Origin: Treponema sp.
GTDB lineage: Bacteria > Spirochaetota > Spirochaetia > Treponematales > Treponemataceae
Length of the DNA: 57,756 nt
Reading direction: 5' to 3'
NCBI GenBank assembly: GCA_016296205.1
Contig: JAEDJS010000005.1
Span: 1-57,756, forward strand
Shown here: piece by piece, positions 25,130 to 33,362 of the stretch
Layout: every line of letters starts with the position of its first letter
How positions within the stretch are numbered: position 1 is the stretch's first letter
The notes under the pieces: generated by a model
What the model was told of the DNA's origin: nothing
The model's input: only the letters and a program-made list of their open reading frames with translations
Database searches by the model: none
Position numbers and translations under genes: made by a program

Positions 25130-27960
25130 TGGAATTCTCCCCAGGAATGCCCGTATTCAACACTAACTTTTAAAGGAACATTAAGTTTTACAGTATTTTC
25201 CATTTTGTCTGTAATCAATTTAATAGTTTCTTCTATTATATTAGGATCATCGGGACACTGGAAAATCAATTCATCGTGAACCTGCAGAATCATTTTTGCC
25301 GGGCTGTTAGTTTCTTTTAGTGCGTTGAATGTAGAAATCATTGCCAGTTTTACAATATCGGCGGCACTTCCCTGAACCGGTGTGTTTAATGCTTCTCTTT
25401 CTGCAGACTGAACAATGCGACCGTTATTGCTTGTAATTCCTTGGATGTATCTTCGGCGTCCCATAAATGTTTCTACATAACCGGTTTCTTTTGCATCTGC
25501 AATTGTCTGGTCCCTGTATTTTTTTATCTGAGCATAATTTGCAAAATAACTTTCAATAAACTGGCTGGCCTGAGTTCTGGAAATTTCAAGATCTTTGGCA
25601 AGAGAGAAGGCTCCTTTTCCGTACATTAAACCAAAGTTGATTGCTTTTGCAGTGCGTCTCATTTGTGGAGTTACTTCTTCCGGTTTTACTCCATAAATAA
25701 GGGCGGCTGTACTTTTGTGAATGTCCTGACCGTTTTTAAAAGCTTCTGACATATTTTTATCACCAGACAAGTGGCTTAAAACAACAAGTTCAATTTGGGC
25801 ATAATCGGCACTGATGAATACATACCCTTCTGGAGCCGTAAAAGCACTTCTGATTCTGCGTCCTTCTTGGTCTCTTACTGGAATGTTCTGCAGGTTAGGG
25901 TCACGGCTGCTTAATCTTCCGGTGGCTGTTCCTGTCTGCATAAAGCTGGTGTGCACAATATCATTTTTGTCTGCTTTTTCTGGAATAGGTTCAACGTAAG
26001 TACTTCTGAGTTTTGTAAGTCCCCGGTATTCAAGAATCAGTGGAACAAGTGGATCGTAAGAAGCCAGCAGCTCTAGTGTTTCTTCGTTTGTGCTGTAACT
26101 TGACTGTGTCTTTTTTATTCCTTGAGTTGGAAGCTGACGTTCAATAAATAAAATGTCAGACAATTGCTTTGGACTTGCAATTTTAAATTCGTGGCCAACT
26201 GTCTGGTAAATCTGCTGTTCCAGTTCAGAAATTTTTGAATCTAATTCAATTTTGTATTCTTCAAATAAATGTCTGTCTATGTGAATGCCTTCTTCTTCCA
26301 TTGAAGTAATTACTTTAAGCACAGGCATTTCTATATTCCAGAAAATATCTTCAAGGTTTGATGATTTTAACAGAGGATTGTAAAAATTGTAAAGTTTAAG
26401 AGTAAAATCACTGTCTTCGGCGCCGTAAGGGAATGCAGTTTCCAGTGGAAGGTCTGCAAAAGTTTGTCCTTCTTTTACGATTGAATCAAATTCAACTCCC
26501 TTAAGCCCCAGTTTGCGCTCTCCTAATCCTTCGAGTGTGTAGGAGCCTTTTTCTCTAAGGTCAGGTTCCAGAAGCCAGGCCGCAATCATTGTGTCAAAAA
26601 TTCTGCAGGTGATTTCCTGGTTAAAACCATTTGAATGAAGCACCTTTAAATCGAATTTTGCATTGTGCAGAACAACAGTCATTTCTGGGTTGCAGAGAAT
26701 TCTTTTTAGTTCTTCAAAACAAGTTGATTTTGAAATTGTTTTTGGAGCAAACATTTCTCCGGGCAAAATCACTGGAACATAAACTGCACTGCCTTCCTGA
26801 TAGCTTAAACTGAATCCTGCAAGTCTTGCTGTCTGGGTGTCAAGTCCGGTTGTTTCTGTGTCAAAGGCGCATATTTTTTGAGGACTCTGGAGAATCTGAG
26901 TAACAAAATCCTGAAGCTCAGTTTCGTTGGTAATTGGTCTGTAATTTCCTGTATTCTGTTTTACATTTTCCGGAGCAATATTGATTATTTCTGGACGATT
27001 AAAAATTTGATGTGGTTTTGATTGATTCTTTGTGTTTGAATTTTCTGTGCTTTGTGTTGAATCTGCATCAATGGAAATTCCTCCCATCTTTGCATAATCT
27101 TTTGCATCTTTTTCTGCACCGTAAAATTTTAATTTTTCTACTACGGCGGCGTAATTTAAATTGTCTGTTTTAAAATCTTCAAAATTTATTTCTACTGGAA
27201 CATCGTCTTTGAGAGTTATCAGTTCTTTTGAGAAAAATGCATTTTCTTTGTCGTTTCTGATTTTTTCGCCCAGAGCACCTTTAATTTCCTGATCATGCTG
27301 GTAAATGTTTTCCAAAGTTCCATATTCTTTTATGAGTTTAACTGCTGTTTTGTCACCAACGCCTTTAACGCCAGGAACATTGTCTGCTGCATCCCCGGTA
27401 AGTGAAAGTAAATCAAGAAGGCTTTCAGGTGGAACTCCCCATTCTTGGGTAACTTCTTCAACTCCGCTTACAATCCATCCGCCGTTTGCTTTATCTGGTT
27501 TCATAATCTGGCAATGGTTGTCTACAAGCTGCATAAGGTCTTTGTCGCCGCTTAAAATTCGTATCTGTTTATTTTCCTGAAGGCATTTTTTTGAAACAGT
27601 TGCAATTACATCGTCTGCTTCAAAACCGTCTTTCTGCAAAATTGGAATTCCAAAAGAAGATAAAATGTCTTCTATCCATGGAACCTGAGCGTGAAGGTCT
27701 TCTGGAGTTTTTGCACGGTTTGCTTTGTATTGCGGATATCGCTGGTGGCGGAATGTTGGTGTTCTGGAGTCAAAAGCCGCCGCAAGATATTTTGGTTTGT
27801 ATTTAGAAATAAGGGCCAGCAGGTTTTTAAAGAAAATTACAACTGCACTGATGTTCTGGTTATCTTTATTTACAAGGGGGTGAGAAAAAAGTGCATAATA
27901 AGCCCGGTAAATAAGTCCATAAGAATCAAGAATATAAATAGTATCTTTAGTGTCGTCCAT
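25126..27960 (-). CDS. polA: DNA polymerase I
   Basis: A 944-residue three-domain polymerase. Residues 1-290 form the 5' nuclease (YGLIYRAYYA, FEADDVIAT, TGDAADNVPG). Residues about 345-530 form a proofreading domain that looks active: DTETTG, the HNAKFD motif and YGAED. Residues 540-944 form the polymerase with motif A (DYAQIELVVLSHLSGD), motif B (RRTAKAINFGLMYG) and motif C (VHDEL). In motif A, Val726 replaces the Arg found in E. coli and Taq enzymes. It repairs DNA and removes Okazaki primers. There is no ribosome binding site; the promoter's -10 ends 7 nt before the ATG. Confidence 0.95.
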   Translation of the reverse strand: MDDTKDTIYILDSYGLIYRAYYALFSHPLVNKDNQNISAVVIFFKNLLALISKYKPKYLAAAFDSRTPTFRHQRYPQYKANRAKTPEDLHAQVPWIEDILSSFGIPILQKDGFEADDVIATVSKKCLQENKQIRILSGDKDLMQLVDNHCQIMKPDKANGGWIVSGVEEVTQEWGVPPESLLDLLSLTGDAADNVPGVKGVGDKTAVKLIKEYGTLENIYQHDQEIKGALGEKIRNDKENAFFSKELITLKDDVPVEINFEDFKTDNLNYAAVVEKLKFYGAEKDAKDYAKMGGISIDADSTQSTENSNTKNQSKPHQIFNRPEIINIAPENVKQNTGNYRPITNETELQDFVTQILQSPQKICAFDTETTGLDTQTARLAGFSLSYQEGSAVYVPVILPGEMFAPKTISKSTCFEELKRILCNPEMTVVLHNAKFDLKVLHSNGFNQEITCRIFDTMIAAWLLEPDLREKGSYTLEGLGERKLGLKGVEFDSIVKEGQTFADLPLETAFPYGAEDSDFTLKLYNFYNPLLKSSNLEDIFWNIEMPVLKVITSMEEEGIHIDRHLFEEYKIELDSKISELEQQIYQTVGHEFKIASPKQLSDILFIERQLPTQGIKKTQSSYSTNEETLELLASYDPLVPLILEYRGLTKLRSTYVEPIPEKADKNDIVHTSFMQTGTATGRLSSRDPNLQNIPVRDQEGRRIRSAFTAPEGYVFISADYAQIELVVLSHLSGDKNMSEAFKNGQDIHKSTAALIYGVKPEEVTPQMRRTAKAINFGLMYGKGAFSLAKDLEISRTQASQFIESYFANYAQIKKYRDQTIADAKETGYVETFMGRRRYIQGITSNNGRIVQSAEREALNTPVQGSAADIVKLAMISTFNALKETNSPAKMILQVHDELIFQCPDDPNIIEETIKLITDKMENTVKLNVPLKVSVEYGHSWGEFH

Positions 27961-27967
27961 GTTGAAT

Positions 27968-27996
27968 AATATATCATTTTTTTATTTTAAAGTCAG
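27968..27996 (-). promoter_or_regulatory. Leaderless-type promoter of polA
   Basis: On the minus strand CTGACT (27996-27991), a 17-bp spacer and an extended -10 TGATATATT (TATATT at 27973-27968) end 7 nt before the polA ATG. No Shine-Dalgarno sequence precedes the start. Confidence 0.55.
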
Positions 27997-28004
27997 TTGG
28001 TGGT

Positions 28005-28080
28005 TACCATCCCCCTTACCCCGGATTAGAATGGGACCCTTGGGCCGTGCAGAGCACCGGGGCGGATAGCCTGAGCCATG
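28005..28080. other. GC-rich structured islet between flgN-like gene and polA
   Basis: This stretch of about 75 bp is far more GC-rich than its AT-rich surroundings. CCCCGG (28019-28024) can pair with CCGGGG (28057-28062), and inside it GTGC-AGA-GCAC (28047-28057) forms a small hairpin. No T run follows on either strand and no open frame fits. It may be a small RNA, a degenerate interspersed repeat or a terminator-like structure; I cannot match it to a known RNA family. Confidence 0.35.
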
Positions 28081-28090
28081 GAAAATTGAT

Positions 28091-28579
28091 TTATGCATTA
28101 ATTTGAATTATAGAACCAAGGTTAGCGTCAGAAGCATAGATTGAGCGTTTTCCAAAATATGGATTTTTCATTTCATTTATCTGCTGTTTGATTTCTACAA
28201 TGTGCAGTTTAAGAAGATTTCTGTTTTTTTCATTTTGAATCAGTACCTGTGACTGCAATTTTGCCAGATCTTCCTTTAGATTTTGAACAGGAATTGCATC
28301 TTTTAGATTGTAGCTTGCAGCTTTTGATGTCTGGTAAAGTTTTTCCATAGGAGCAATTACTTTCTGCAAGCTTCCAATATTTTCTATTATGTTTGCTTCA
28401 AGTTCTGTGTGGGCAATTATTGCATCGGCGTCTTGGGCTGCAATTTTTGCTTCCTGTTTTTCCAGGACGTTCAAGTATTCCTGAAATTTTGCACGTTGTT
28501 TTTCAAGAAGTGAACGGAATCGTTTTAAAATTGCTACTCGTTCGTCAAGCTCTGCCTGTGATAACTGTAACTCTGCCAT
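28091..28579 (-). CDS. FlgN-like flagellar export chaperone
   Basis: A 162-residue protein that is almost wholly helical and coiled-coil-prone, with heptad-like Leu/Ile spacing (VAILKRFRSLLEKQ near the start, LKLHIVEIKQQINEM near the end) and a polar C-terminal tail. This matches the FlgN/FlgN-like family, chaperones for hook-associated proteins FlgK and FlgL. It starts 9 bp after fliS with a GGAGGGA site. FlgN sequences diverge strongly, so the call leans on its helical layout and the fliS neighbour. Confidence 0.65.
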   Translation of the reverse strand: MAELQLSQAELDERVAILKRFRSLLEKQRAKFQEYLNVLEKQEAKIAAQDADAIIAHTELEANIIENIGSLQKVIAPMEKLYQTSKAASYNLKDAIPVQNLKEDLAKLQSQVLIQNEKNRNLLKLHIVEIKQQINEMKNPYFGKRSIYASDANLGSIIQINA

Positions 28580-28588
28580 GTTTCCCTC

Positions 28589-29038
28589 CTAACCCGTAAT
28601 GTTAAGTGCTGGTCTGTCTTGTGAAGTCGGGGCTGTTGTATTTGCTGTGCTGTTTGCTGCCTGAATCCAACTGTCTCTAAGCTGGCACATCATGTCGTAT
28701 ATAAATAAAATTTTCTGTTTATTGTGGTGAATGTTTGCATCCATCAATTCTCTGTTAAAATAAACATAAAGGCTCATTAAATTCTGTGCAATTTCTCCGC
28801 CTTTTTCCATGTCCAGACTTACTTGAAGTTCGGTAATAATGTCCTGGGCTTTCTGAAGGCTCTGTCCAAGTGATTCAATGAATCTTGGTTCAATAGTGTT
28901 GTTTGGTTTTAGATAATTTGCTGCTTTTTCCAGCTGTCTGCAGGCTTCTTCGTAAAGCATAACAACTAACTGTCCCTGGCTTGCTGTCTTTACACCTGTC
29001 TGGCGGTATGCGTTATATCCCTGGTTAATCATGTACAT
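28589..29038 (-). CDS. fliS: Flagellin export chaperone FliS
   Basis: FliS binds the C-terminus of flagellin and keeps it unpolymerised until export. The 149-residue protein shows the family opening YNAYRQTGVKTASQGQLVVMLYEEA and the conserved MSLYVYFNRELMDANIHH segment. The C-terminal tail is Thr/Ala-rich and looks disordered. An AAGGGG ribosome binding site supports the start. A sigma-28-like promoter lies 53 bp upstream. It heads a two-gene flagellar operon with the FlgN-like gene. Confidence 0.9.
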   Translation of the reverse strand: MYMINQGYNAYRQTGVKTASQGQLVVMLYEEACRQLEKAANYLKPNNTIEPRFIESLGQSLQKAQDIITELQVSLDMEKGGEIAQNLMSLYVYFNRELMDANIHHNKQKILFIYDMMCQLRDSWIQAANSTANTTAPTSQDRPALNITG

Positions 29039-29090
29039 CCCCTTGAGTTTGTTACTGAATTCCTTTTGCCGGCAAAAACTCTCTTCTAAA

Positions 29091-29118
29091 GTTTCGGCAT
29101 TTTTAGAATTACGGTTTA
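29091..29118 (-). promoter_or_regulatory. Sigma-28 (FliA)-like promoter of fliS
   Basis: On the minus strand TAAA (29118-29115), a 16-bp spacer and GCCGAAAC (29098-29091) resemble the flagellar sigma-28 consensus TAAA-N15-GCCGATAA. The spacer is one longer and the -10 has changes at its end. Flagellar late-gene control fits the fliS/flgN content. A perfect 14-bp palindrome TTTTGCCGGCAAAA lies between it and the gene at 29064-29077. Confidence 0.4.
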
Positions 29119-29138
29119 ATGTTTTTTTTTATAATGTG

Positions 29139-29164
29139 AAATCTGTCCACAGAAATCTGTCGAC
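29139..29164. repeat. 12-bp direct repeat at the ftsH promoter
   Basis: AAATCTGTCCAC (29139-29150) and AAATCTGTCGAC (29153-29164) differ at one base and are spaced 14 bp start to start. The second copy overlaps the -35 of the ftsH promoter, so it may be a regulator site. Confidence 0.4.
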
Positions 29165-29188
29165 ACTTGGCAATTTTTTTAGTATATT
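29160..29188 (+). promoter_or_regulatory. Leaderless-type promoter of ftsH
   Basis: TCGACA (29160-29165, five of six consensus bases), a 17-bp spacer and TATATT (29183-29188) end 6 nt before the ATG. No Shine-Dalgarno sequence is present. Confidence 0.55.
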
Positions 29189-29194
29189 ATAAGC

Positions 29195-31309
29195 ATGAGT
29201 GATGAACATAATAACGATAATTTAAACGATAATTTAAACGATGATAACGACTTTTTTAGATTTTCAATGGACCCAGAAAACAAAAAGAACGGTAACAACA
29301 AAAACGGTGGCAAAAAGAAACGGAAATTTCCTATTTTTACACTATTGCTGTTTATTTTCCTTGGGCTGCTTATTGTAGATCTTTTTCAGTCAAAGAAACA
29401 GGATAATCTGATTGATTTTTCTGATTTTAAAGCAAAGATAAGTTCCGGCGAAATTGTCCGTGTAGAATTAGGGGAAACTTATTTTACAGGGTACGGTCCT
29501 GCCAGTGCCGCATTGTTTGACCAGCAGTTAAATACTGATCAGAATGCAGTTCCAACCGGGCCTAATACTCCTAGAGGAATTTTTAAACTTCTGGAAAAGG
29601 TTCAGGTTCCAGATGATGTTTACCGCACAACTGGTGTGCTGATGAATTCTTTTGTGGACCTGCTTGATGCCAATGGTGTTAAGTATAAATTTGTTACAAA
29701 AAGCAATAATTATTTAATTCAGCTTCTTATTAATTTAATTATTCCATTTGGCTTGATTTTCCTGATGTATTTCTTTGTGTTCAGAAGAATGGGCGGCGGA
29801 ATGGGCGGCAGTGTTTTTGGCATGGGCAGCTCAAAAAGCAAGGCTGTTGATGAAGGCAAAGTTAAAACAAGATTTGACGATGTAGCCGGAGTTGATGAAG
29901 CAAAAGAAGAGTTGATGGAGGTTGTTGATTTCCTTAAAACTCCAAAAAAATACACAGAAATTGGTGGTAAAATTCCAAAAGGTGTTCTCCTTGTAGGACC
30001 ACCTGGAACTGGTAAAACTCTGCTTGCAAGAGCTGTTGCTGGAGAAGCCGGCGTTCCTTTCTTTAGAATCAGCGGTTCTGATTTTGTTGAAATGTTTGTT
30101 GGTGTTGGTGCCAGCCGGGTTCGTGATTTGTTTAAACAGGCCAGAGAAAAAGCTCCGTGTATTATTTTTATTGACGAACTTGATGCCATCGGTAAAAGCC
30201 GTGTTAACAACATGGGCGGAAACGATGAACGTGAACAGACTCTTAACCAGCTCCTTGTAGAAATGGATGGTTTTGATAACGAGAAAGGACTTATTATTCT
30301 TGCTGCCACAAACCGCCCGGATATTCTTGATCCAGCACTTTTGCGCCCGGGACGTTTTGACAGACAGGTTGTTGTTGACAAGCCTGATGTTAAAGGCAGG
30401 GAAGCGATTTTAAGAATTCATGCAAAGAATGTAAAACTTGACGAAAGTGTAAACTTTGAAAACCTTGCCCACGCAACCAGTGGATTTGCCGGTGCAGATT
30501 TAGCAAATATCGTAAATGAAGCGGCTCTTCTGGCAGTTCGCAACGGGCGAAAATTTGTTAGCGCTCAGGATTTTGATGAAGCAATTGAAAAAACAATTGT
30601 TGGTTTGCAGAAAAAAAGTCGTGTAGTAAAAGAAACTGAACGCAAAATTGTAGCATATCACGAAACTGGACATGCCCTTGTTGCAGTTTTTACTCCTGGC
30701 AGTGACCCTGTTCATAAAATCAGCATTATACCTCGTGGAATGGGTGCTCTCGGGTACACATTGCAGAGAAGTCAGGATGAAAGCTTCCTTAAAAATTTCG
30801 ATGAACTTTTAGGAGAAGTTGATGTGTTGCTTGGGGGAAGAGCAGCAGAACAGATTGCACTTGGGCAGATTAGTACAGGTGCTTCAAATGATATTAGTCG
30901 CGCAACAGATGTAATTAAAAGCATGATTTGTAATTACGGTATGAGTGAAAAATTCAAAAACATGACTTTGGGTAAGCGTGGCGGTTATGCCGGTGGTGAA
31001 CCTGAACTTGTTAGAGAATTTAGTGAAGAAACTCAGAAATATATTGATGATGAAATTGCAAGAATGATGGCAGTTGAATACGATAAAGTTCTAAAGCTTC
31101 TTAAAACTCATAAGGGACTTCTGGAATCTATTACTCAGAAACTTCTGGAAAAAGAAATAATGGAAGGTGATGAATTCCAGGAAATGGTAAAAGCAGAAAA
31201 ACCTGTAAAGAAAAATTCTGGCACTGCAAAAAAATCCACAGTTGCAAAGAAAAGCACTGACAAGAAGAAAACTACAGACAATTTAATGCGGGGAGATTAT
31301 TATGTTTGA
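29195..31309 (+). CDS. ftsH: ATP-dependent zinc metalloprotease FtsH
   Basis: FtsH is a hexameric inner-membrane AAA protease that degrades misfolded membrane proteins and some regulators. The 704 residues comprise an Asn/Asp-rich cytoplasmic N-terminus with a short repeat (DNLN units), TM1 (about 46-66), a periplasmic domain, TM2 (about 172-195), the AAA domain with GPPGTGKT and FIDELDAIG, and the zinc protease domain with HETGH. The C-terminal tail is Lys/Thr/Ser-rich. The stop overlaps queD by 8 bp. The acidic N-terminal extension is longer than in E. coli FtsH. No ribosome binding site is seen, consistent with a leaderless start. Confidence 0.95.
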   Translation: MSDEHNNDNLNDNLNDDNDFFRFSMDPENKKNGNNKNGGKKKRKFPIFTLLLFIFLGLLIVDLFQSKKQDNLIDFSDFKAKISSGEIVRVELGETYFTGYGPASAALFDQQLNTDQNAVPTGPNTPRGIFKLLEKVQVPDDVYRTTGVLMNSFVDLLDANGVKYKFVTKSNNYLIQLLINLIIPFGLIFLMYFFVFRRMGGGMGGSVFGMGSSKSKAVDEGKVKTRFDDVAGVDEAKEELMEVVDFLKTPKKYTEIGGKIPKGVLLVGPPGTGKTLLARAVAGEAGVPFFRISGSDFVEMFVGVGASRVRDLFKQAREKAPCIIFIDELDAIGKSRVNNMGGNDEREQTLNQLLVEMDGFDNEKGLIILAATNRPDILDPALLRPGRFDRQVVVDKPDVKGREAILRIHAKNVKLDESVNFENLAHATSGFAGADLANIVNEAALLAVRNGRKFVSAQDFDEAIEKTIVGLQKKSRVVKETERKIVAYHETGHALVAVFTPGSDPVHKISIIPRGMGALGYTLQRSQDESFLKNFDELLGEVDVLLGGRAAEQIALGQISTGASNDISRATDVIKSMICNYGMSEKFKNMTLGKRGGYAGGEPELVREFSEETQKYIDDEIARMMAVEYDKVLKLLKTHKGLLESITQKLLEKEIMEGDEFQEMVKAEKPVKKNSGTAKKSTVAKKSTDKKKTTDNLMRGDYYV

Positions 31310-31694
31310 AGTAAGAGTTGAAGCTGATTTCTGTGCAGCACATTTTTTGCAGAATTATCACGGGAAGTGTGAAAACTTGCATGGGCATAATTATAAGGTT
31401 TATGCTCATGTAAAAGGATCTTCTTTAAATGAAGGAGGAATTCTTTTTGATTTTTCCGATTTTAAGAAGGCTCTTAGACAGGTTTGTGATTCAATTGACC
31501 ATACAAATCTCAATGATATTGCAGATTTCTATCAGAATCCAAGTGCAGAACGTATTGCAATGTATATTTTTAATAAGCTTCTTGAACAGGTTCCTGCTCT
31601 AAAAAAAGTAGAAAATTCCAGAAAGCCTTATCTTTTTGCAGTTGATGTATATGAAACTGCAACAAGCCGGGCACGGTATATTGCAGATTTATAA
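31302..31694 (+). CDS. queD: 6-carboxytetrahydropterin synthase (QueD family)
   Basis: QueD makes 6-carboxytetrahydropterin from dihydroneopterin triphosphate in queuosine and preQ1 synthesis. The 130-residue protein shows the zinc-binding His motifs (AAHFLQNYHGKCENLHGHNY with a Cys between) and the C-terminal Glu in VYETATS. The start overlaps ftsH by 8 bp and has a GGGGAG site, so the two are co-transcribed. queC, queE and queF are not in the window. A pterin-synthase paralogue of other function cannot be excluded, but the motifs fit QueD. Confidence 0.88.
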   Translation: MFEVRVEADFCAAHFLQNYHGKCENLHGHNYKVYAHVKGSSLNEGGILFDFSDFKKALRQVCDSIDHTNLNDIADFYQNPSAERIAMYIFNKLLEQVPALKKVENSRKPYLFAVDVYETATSRARYIADL

Positions 31695-31701
31695 TCTGTG
31701 A

Positions 31702-31848
31702 TTACAATTTTGAACTACTTACAGAAATAAGAAGGGGATGTCCATAAAGTATCTGCACTATATCTAGGGCTATAGATTCTGAAACAGGAAGCAGGGCAAA
31801 TGTATCTTCTGTAACAGTTCCATCATAATGGTCTGTTCTATAAAAAAC
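31702..31848 (-). pseudogene. Possible C-terminal gene remnant plus 12-bp tandem repeats
   Basis: In the gap between queD and hisF one minus-strand frame reads about 48 codons that look protein-like (containing YRTDHYDGTVTEDTFALLP and ending in a stop at 31702), but it has no start and runs into hisF upstream. I recognise no family. At about 31848-31873 three copies of a 12-bp unit (AAAAACAATTAC/T) sit directly after the hisF stop. It may be a decayed gene whose 5' part was lost. Confidence 0.25.
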
Positions 31849-31874
31849 AATTACAAAAACAATTATAAAAACAA

Positions 31875-32639
31875 TTACAATCTTACAGGAATATCAAGGC
31901 TATTTAAATTTTCCTTAATTCCTTTAACTGTGTAATCTCCGCTGTGAACCATAGAGGCAATAAGTGCGGCATCGGCTTTACCGTTTGTTAAAACTTCTGC
32001 AAGATGAGCTGGAGTTCCGCCTCCCCCTGAAGCAATAACTGGAACGTTCACATTTTCGCTGATCAGTTTTGTAATTGTAAGTTCGTAACCGTTTCTTGTG
32101 CCGTCTGCATCAATTGAATTCAACACGATTTCTCCGGCTCCAAGACTTACAGCTTTTTTTGCCCAGTCAAGTGCATCCAATTCTGTGGCAACTCTTCCGC
32201 CATTTATAAAAACTCTGTATCCGCTTGGCATTAAAGAGTCTTTTGCTGCATCCATTCCCAGAACAATGCACTGGTTTCCAAACACTTTTGCACCTTCTTT
32301 TATAAGTTCCGGATTTTTAACGGCCTGGCTGTTAAGAGACACTTTTTCTGCTCCTGCCAGAATTGTGGAACGGATATCATCTATTGTTGAAATTCCTCCC
32401 CCAACACAGAAAGGAATAAAAACTTTGCTGGCCACATTGGAAATTAATTCAAGAATTGGACCTCTTCCACGGGCGCTGGCCATAATATCGTAAAATACAA
32501 GCTCATCAACACCCTGGTCATAATACATTTTTGCCATTTCTACAGGGTCGCCAATATCAATATTATTCTGAAACTTTACACCTTTTGTAGTTCTTCCGTC
32601 TTTTACGTCAAGGCAAACAATAATTCTTTTTTTAAGCAT
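31875..32639 (-). CDS. hisF: Imidazole glycerol phosphate synthase cyclase subunit
   Basis: HisF takes ammonia from HisH and closes the imidazole ring, giving imidazole glycerol phosphate and AICAR. The 254-residue TIM barrel has the catalytic Asp pair in VCLDVKDGR and LGMDAAK, and phosphate-binding VGGGIST and ASGGGGT loops. I start at the ATG with a perfect GGAGGG site; five further upstream codons are open. It overlaps hisH by 8 bp. No other his genes are in the window. In organisms without the rest of the pathway HisFH pairs can act in sugar amidination, so this stays an alternative. Confidence 0.9.
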   Translation of the reverse strand: MLKKRIIVCLDVKDGRTTKGVKFQNNIDIGDPVEMAKMYYDQGVDELVFYDIMASARGRGPILELISNVASKVFIPFCVGGGISTIDDIRSTILAGAEKVSLNSQAVKNPELIKEGAKVFGNQCIVLGMDAAKDSLMPSGYRVFINGGRVATELDALDWAKKAVSLGAGEIVLNSIDADGTRNGYELTITKLISENVNVPVIASGGGGTPAHLAEVLTNGKADAALIASMVHSGDYTVKGIKENLNSLDIPVRL

Positions 32640-33300
32640 CTTCACCCTCCGCAAAATTTTTTAAAATCTGCAGACCAAATTTTCCGCTTTTTTCCGGGTG
32701 AAACTGGAATGCAGTTATGTTGTCTTTTTCTACACATGCAGGAACCATTGCTCCGTACATTGTATAAGCTTTGATAATGCTTGGATCCTGTGGCTGTATT
32801 ACGTAGGAGTGAACAAAATAAAAATCAGTTGATTCAGGAACTCCATTTAAAAGCTTTGAAGAACCGTTGAGATAAGAAATATCATTCCAGCCGATTTGAG
32901 GAACTTTTAAATTATTGTATAGCATTGCCCGTTCTTTGTGCTCATTTTCATCTGGAAATCTGCTTTCCCAAACTTTGGAAAAATGTCTGATTGAACCTTT
33001 TAGAAGTCCCAGACATTGAGTGTTGCCTTCTTCGGAATAATCAAAAATAATCTGACTTCCAAGACAAATTCCCATAAGTTTTTTTCCTTCCGCAACACTG
33101 TCTTTAATAAATGAGTCAAAACCAGTTTTTTTAAGCTGATCCATGGCGTAGGATGCTTCCCCAACTCCTGGAAAAATCAACTTGCTGCAATTTTTTAATT
33201 CTGCAGGATTTTTTGAAAGAATGTATTGAGCACCAATTGCTGTTAATGACCGTTCCAGACTTTTAATATTCCCTGCGTTATAATCAATGATACCAAGCAT
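32632..33300 (-). CDS. hisH: Imidazole glycerol phosphate synthase glutamine amidotransferase subunit
   Basis: HisH hydrolyses glutamine and channels ammonia to HisF. The 222-residue class I amidotransferase has the nucleophile Cys in GICLGSQ and the His-Glu pair in FQFHPEKSG. Ser replaces the Met usually following CLG. It overlaps hisF by 8 bp. There is no properly spaced ribosome binding site, and a TTGACT/TAAAAT promoter ends 6 nt before the ATG, so translation is probably leaderless. HisF depends on coupled translation or its own GGAGGG site. Confidence 0.9.
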   Translation of the reverse strand: MLGIIDYNAGNIKSLERSLTAIGAQYILSKNPAELKNCSKLIFPGVGEASYAMDQLKKTGFDSFIKDSVAEGKKLMGICLGSQIIFDYSEEGNTQCLGLLKGSIRHFSKVWESRFPDENEHKERAMLYNNLKVPQIGWNDISYLNGSSKLLNGVPESTDFYFVHSYVIQPQDPSIIKAYTMYGAMVPACVEKDNITAFQFHPEKSGKFGLQILKNFAEGEDA

Positions 33301-33306
33301 AATTCA

Positions 33307-33335
33307 ATTTTAATGAATTGCCCCTCTAAAGTCAA
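33307..33335 (-). promoter_or_regulatory. Leaderless-type promoter of hisHF
   Basis: On the minus strand TTGACT (33335-33330), a 17-bp spacer and TAAAAT (33312-33307) end 6 nt before the hisH ATG at 33300. A GAGGGG sequence exists but lies inside the spacer, about 20 nt too far from the start to act as a ribosome binding site. Confidence 0.6.
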
Positions 33336-33362
33336 ATATAAACTTTGCCGAAAATTATTAGT

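Noticed and set aside
28005..28080. Signal recognition particle or 6S RNA
   Set aside because: The islet lacks the GGAAGCAGCCA-type signature of SRP RNA and is much too short for 6S RNA.
29719..30381. 220-codon antisense open frame inside ftsH
   Set aside because: It lies wholly opposite the conserved AAA domain and its Ser/Pro/Leu-rich composition is what antisense reading of a coding region gives.
32098..32493. 131-codon open frame on the plus strand opposite hisF
   Set aside because: It is a shadow of the well-conserved hisF barrel on the other strand, with no start signals.
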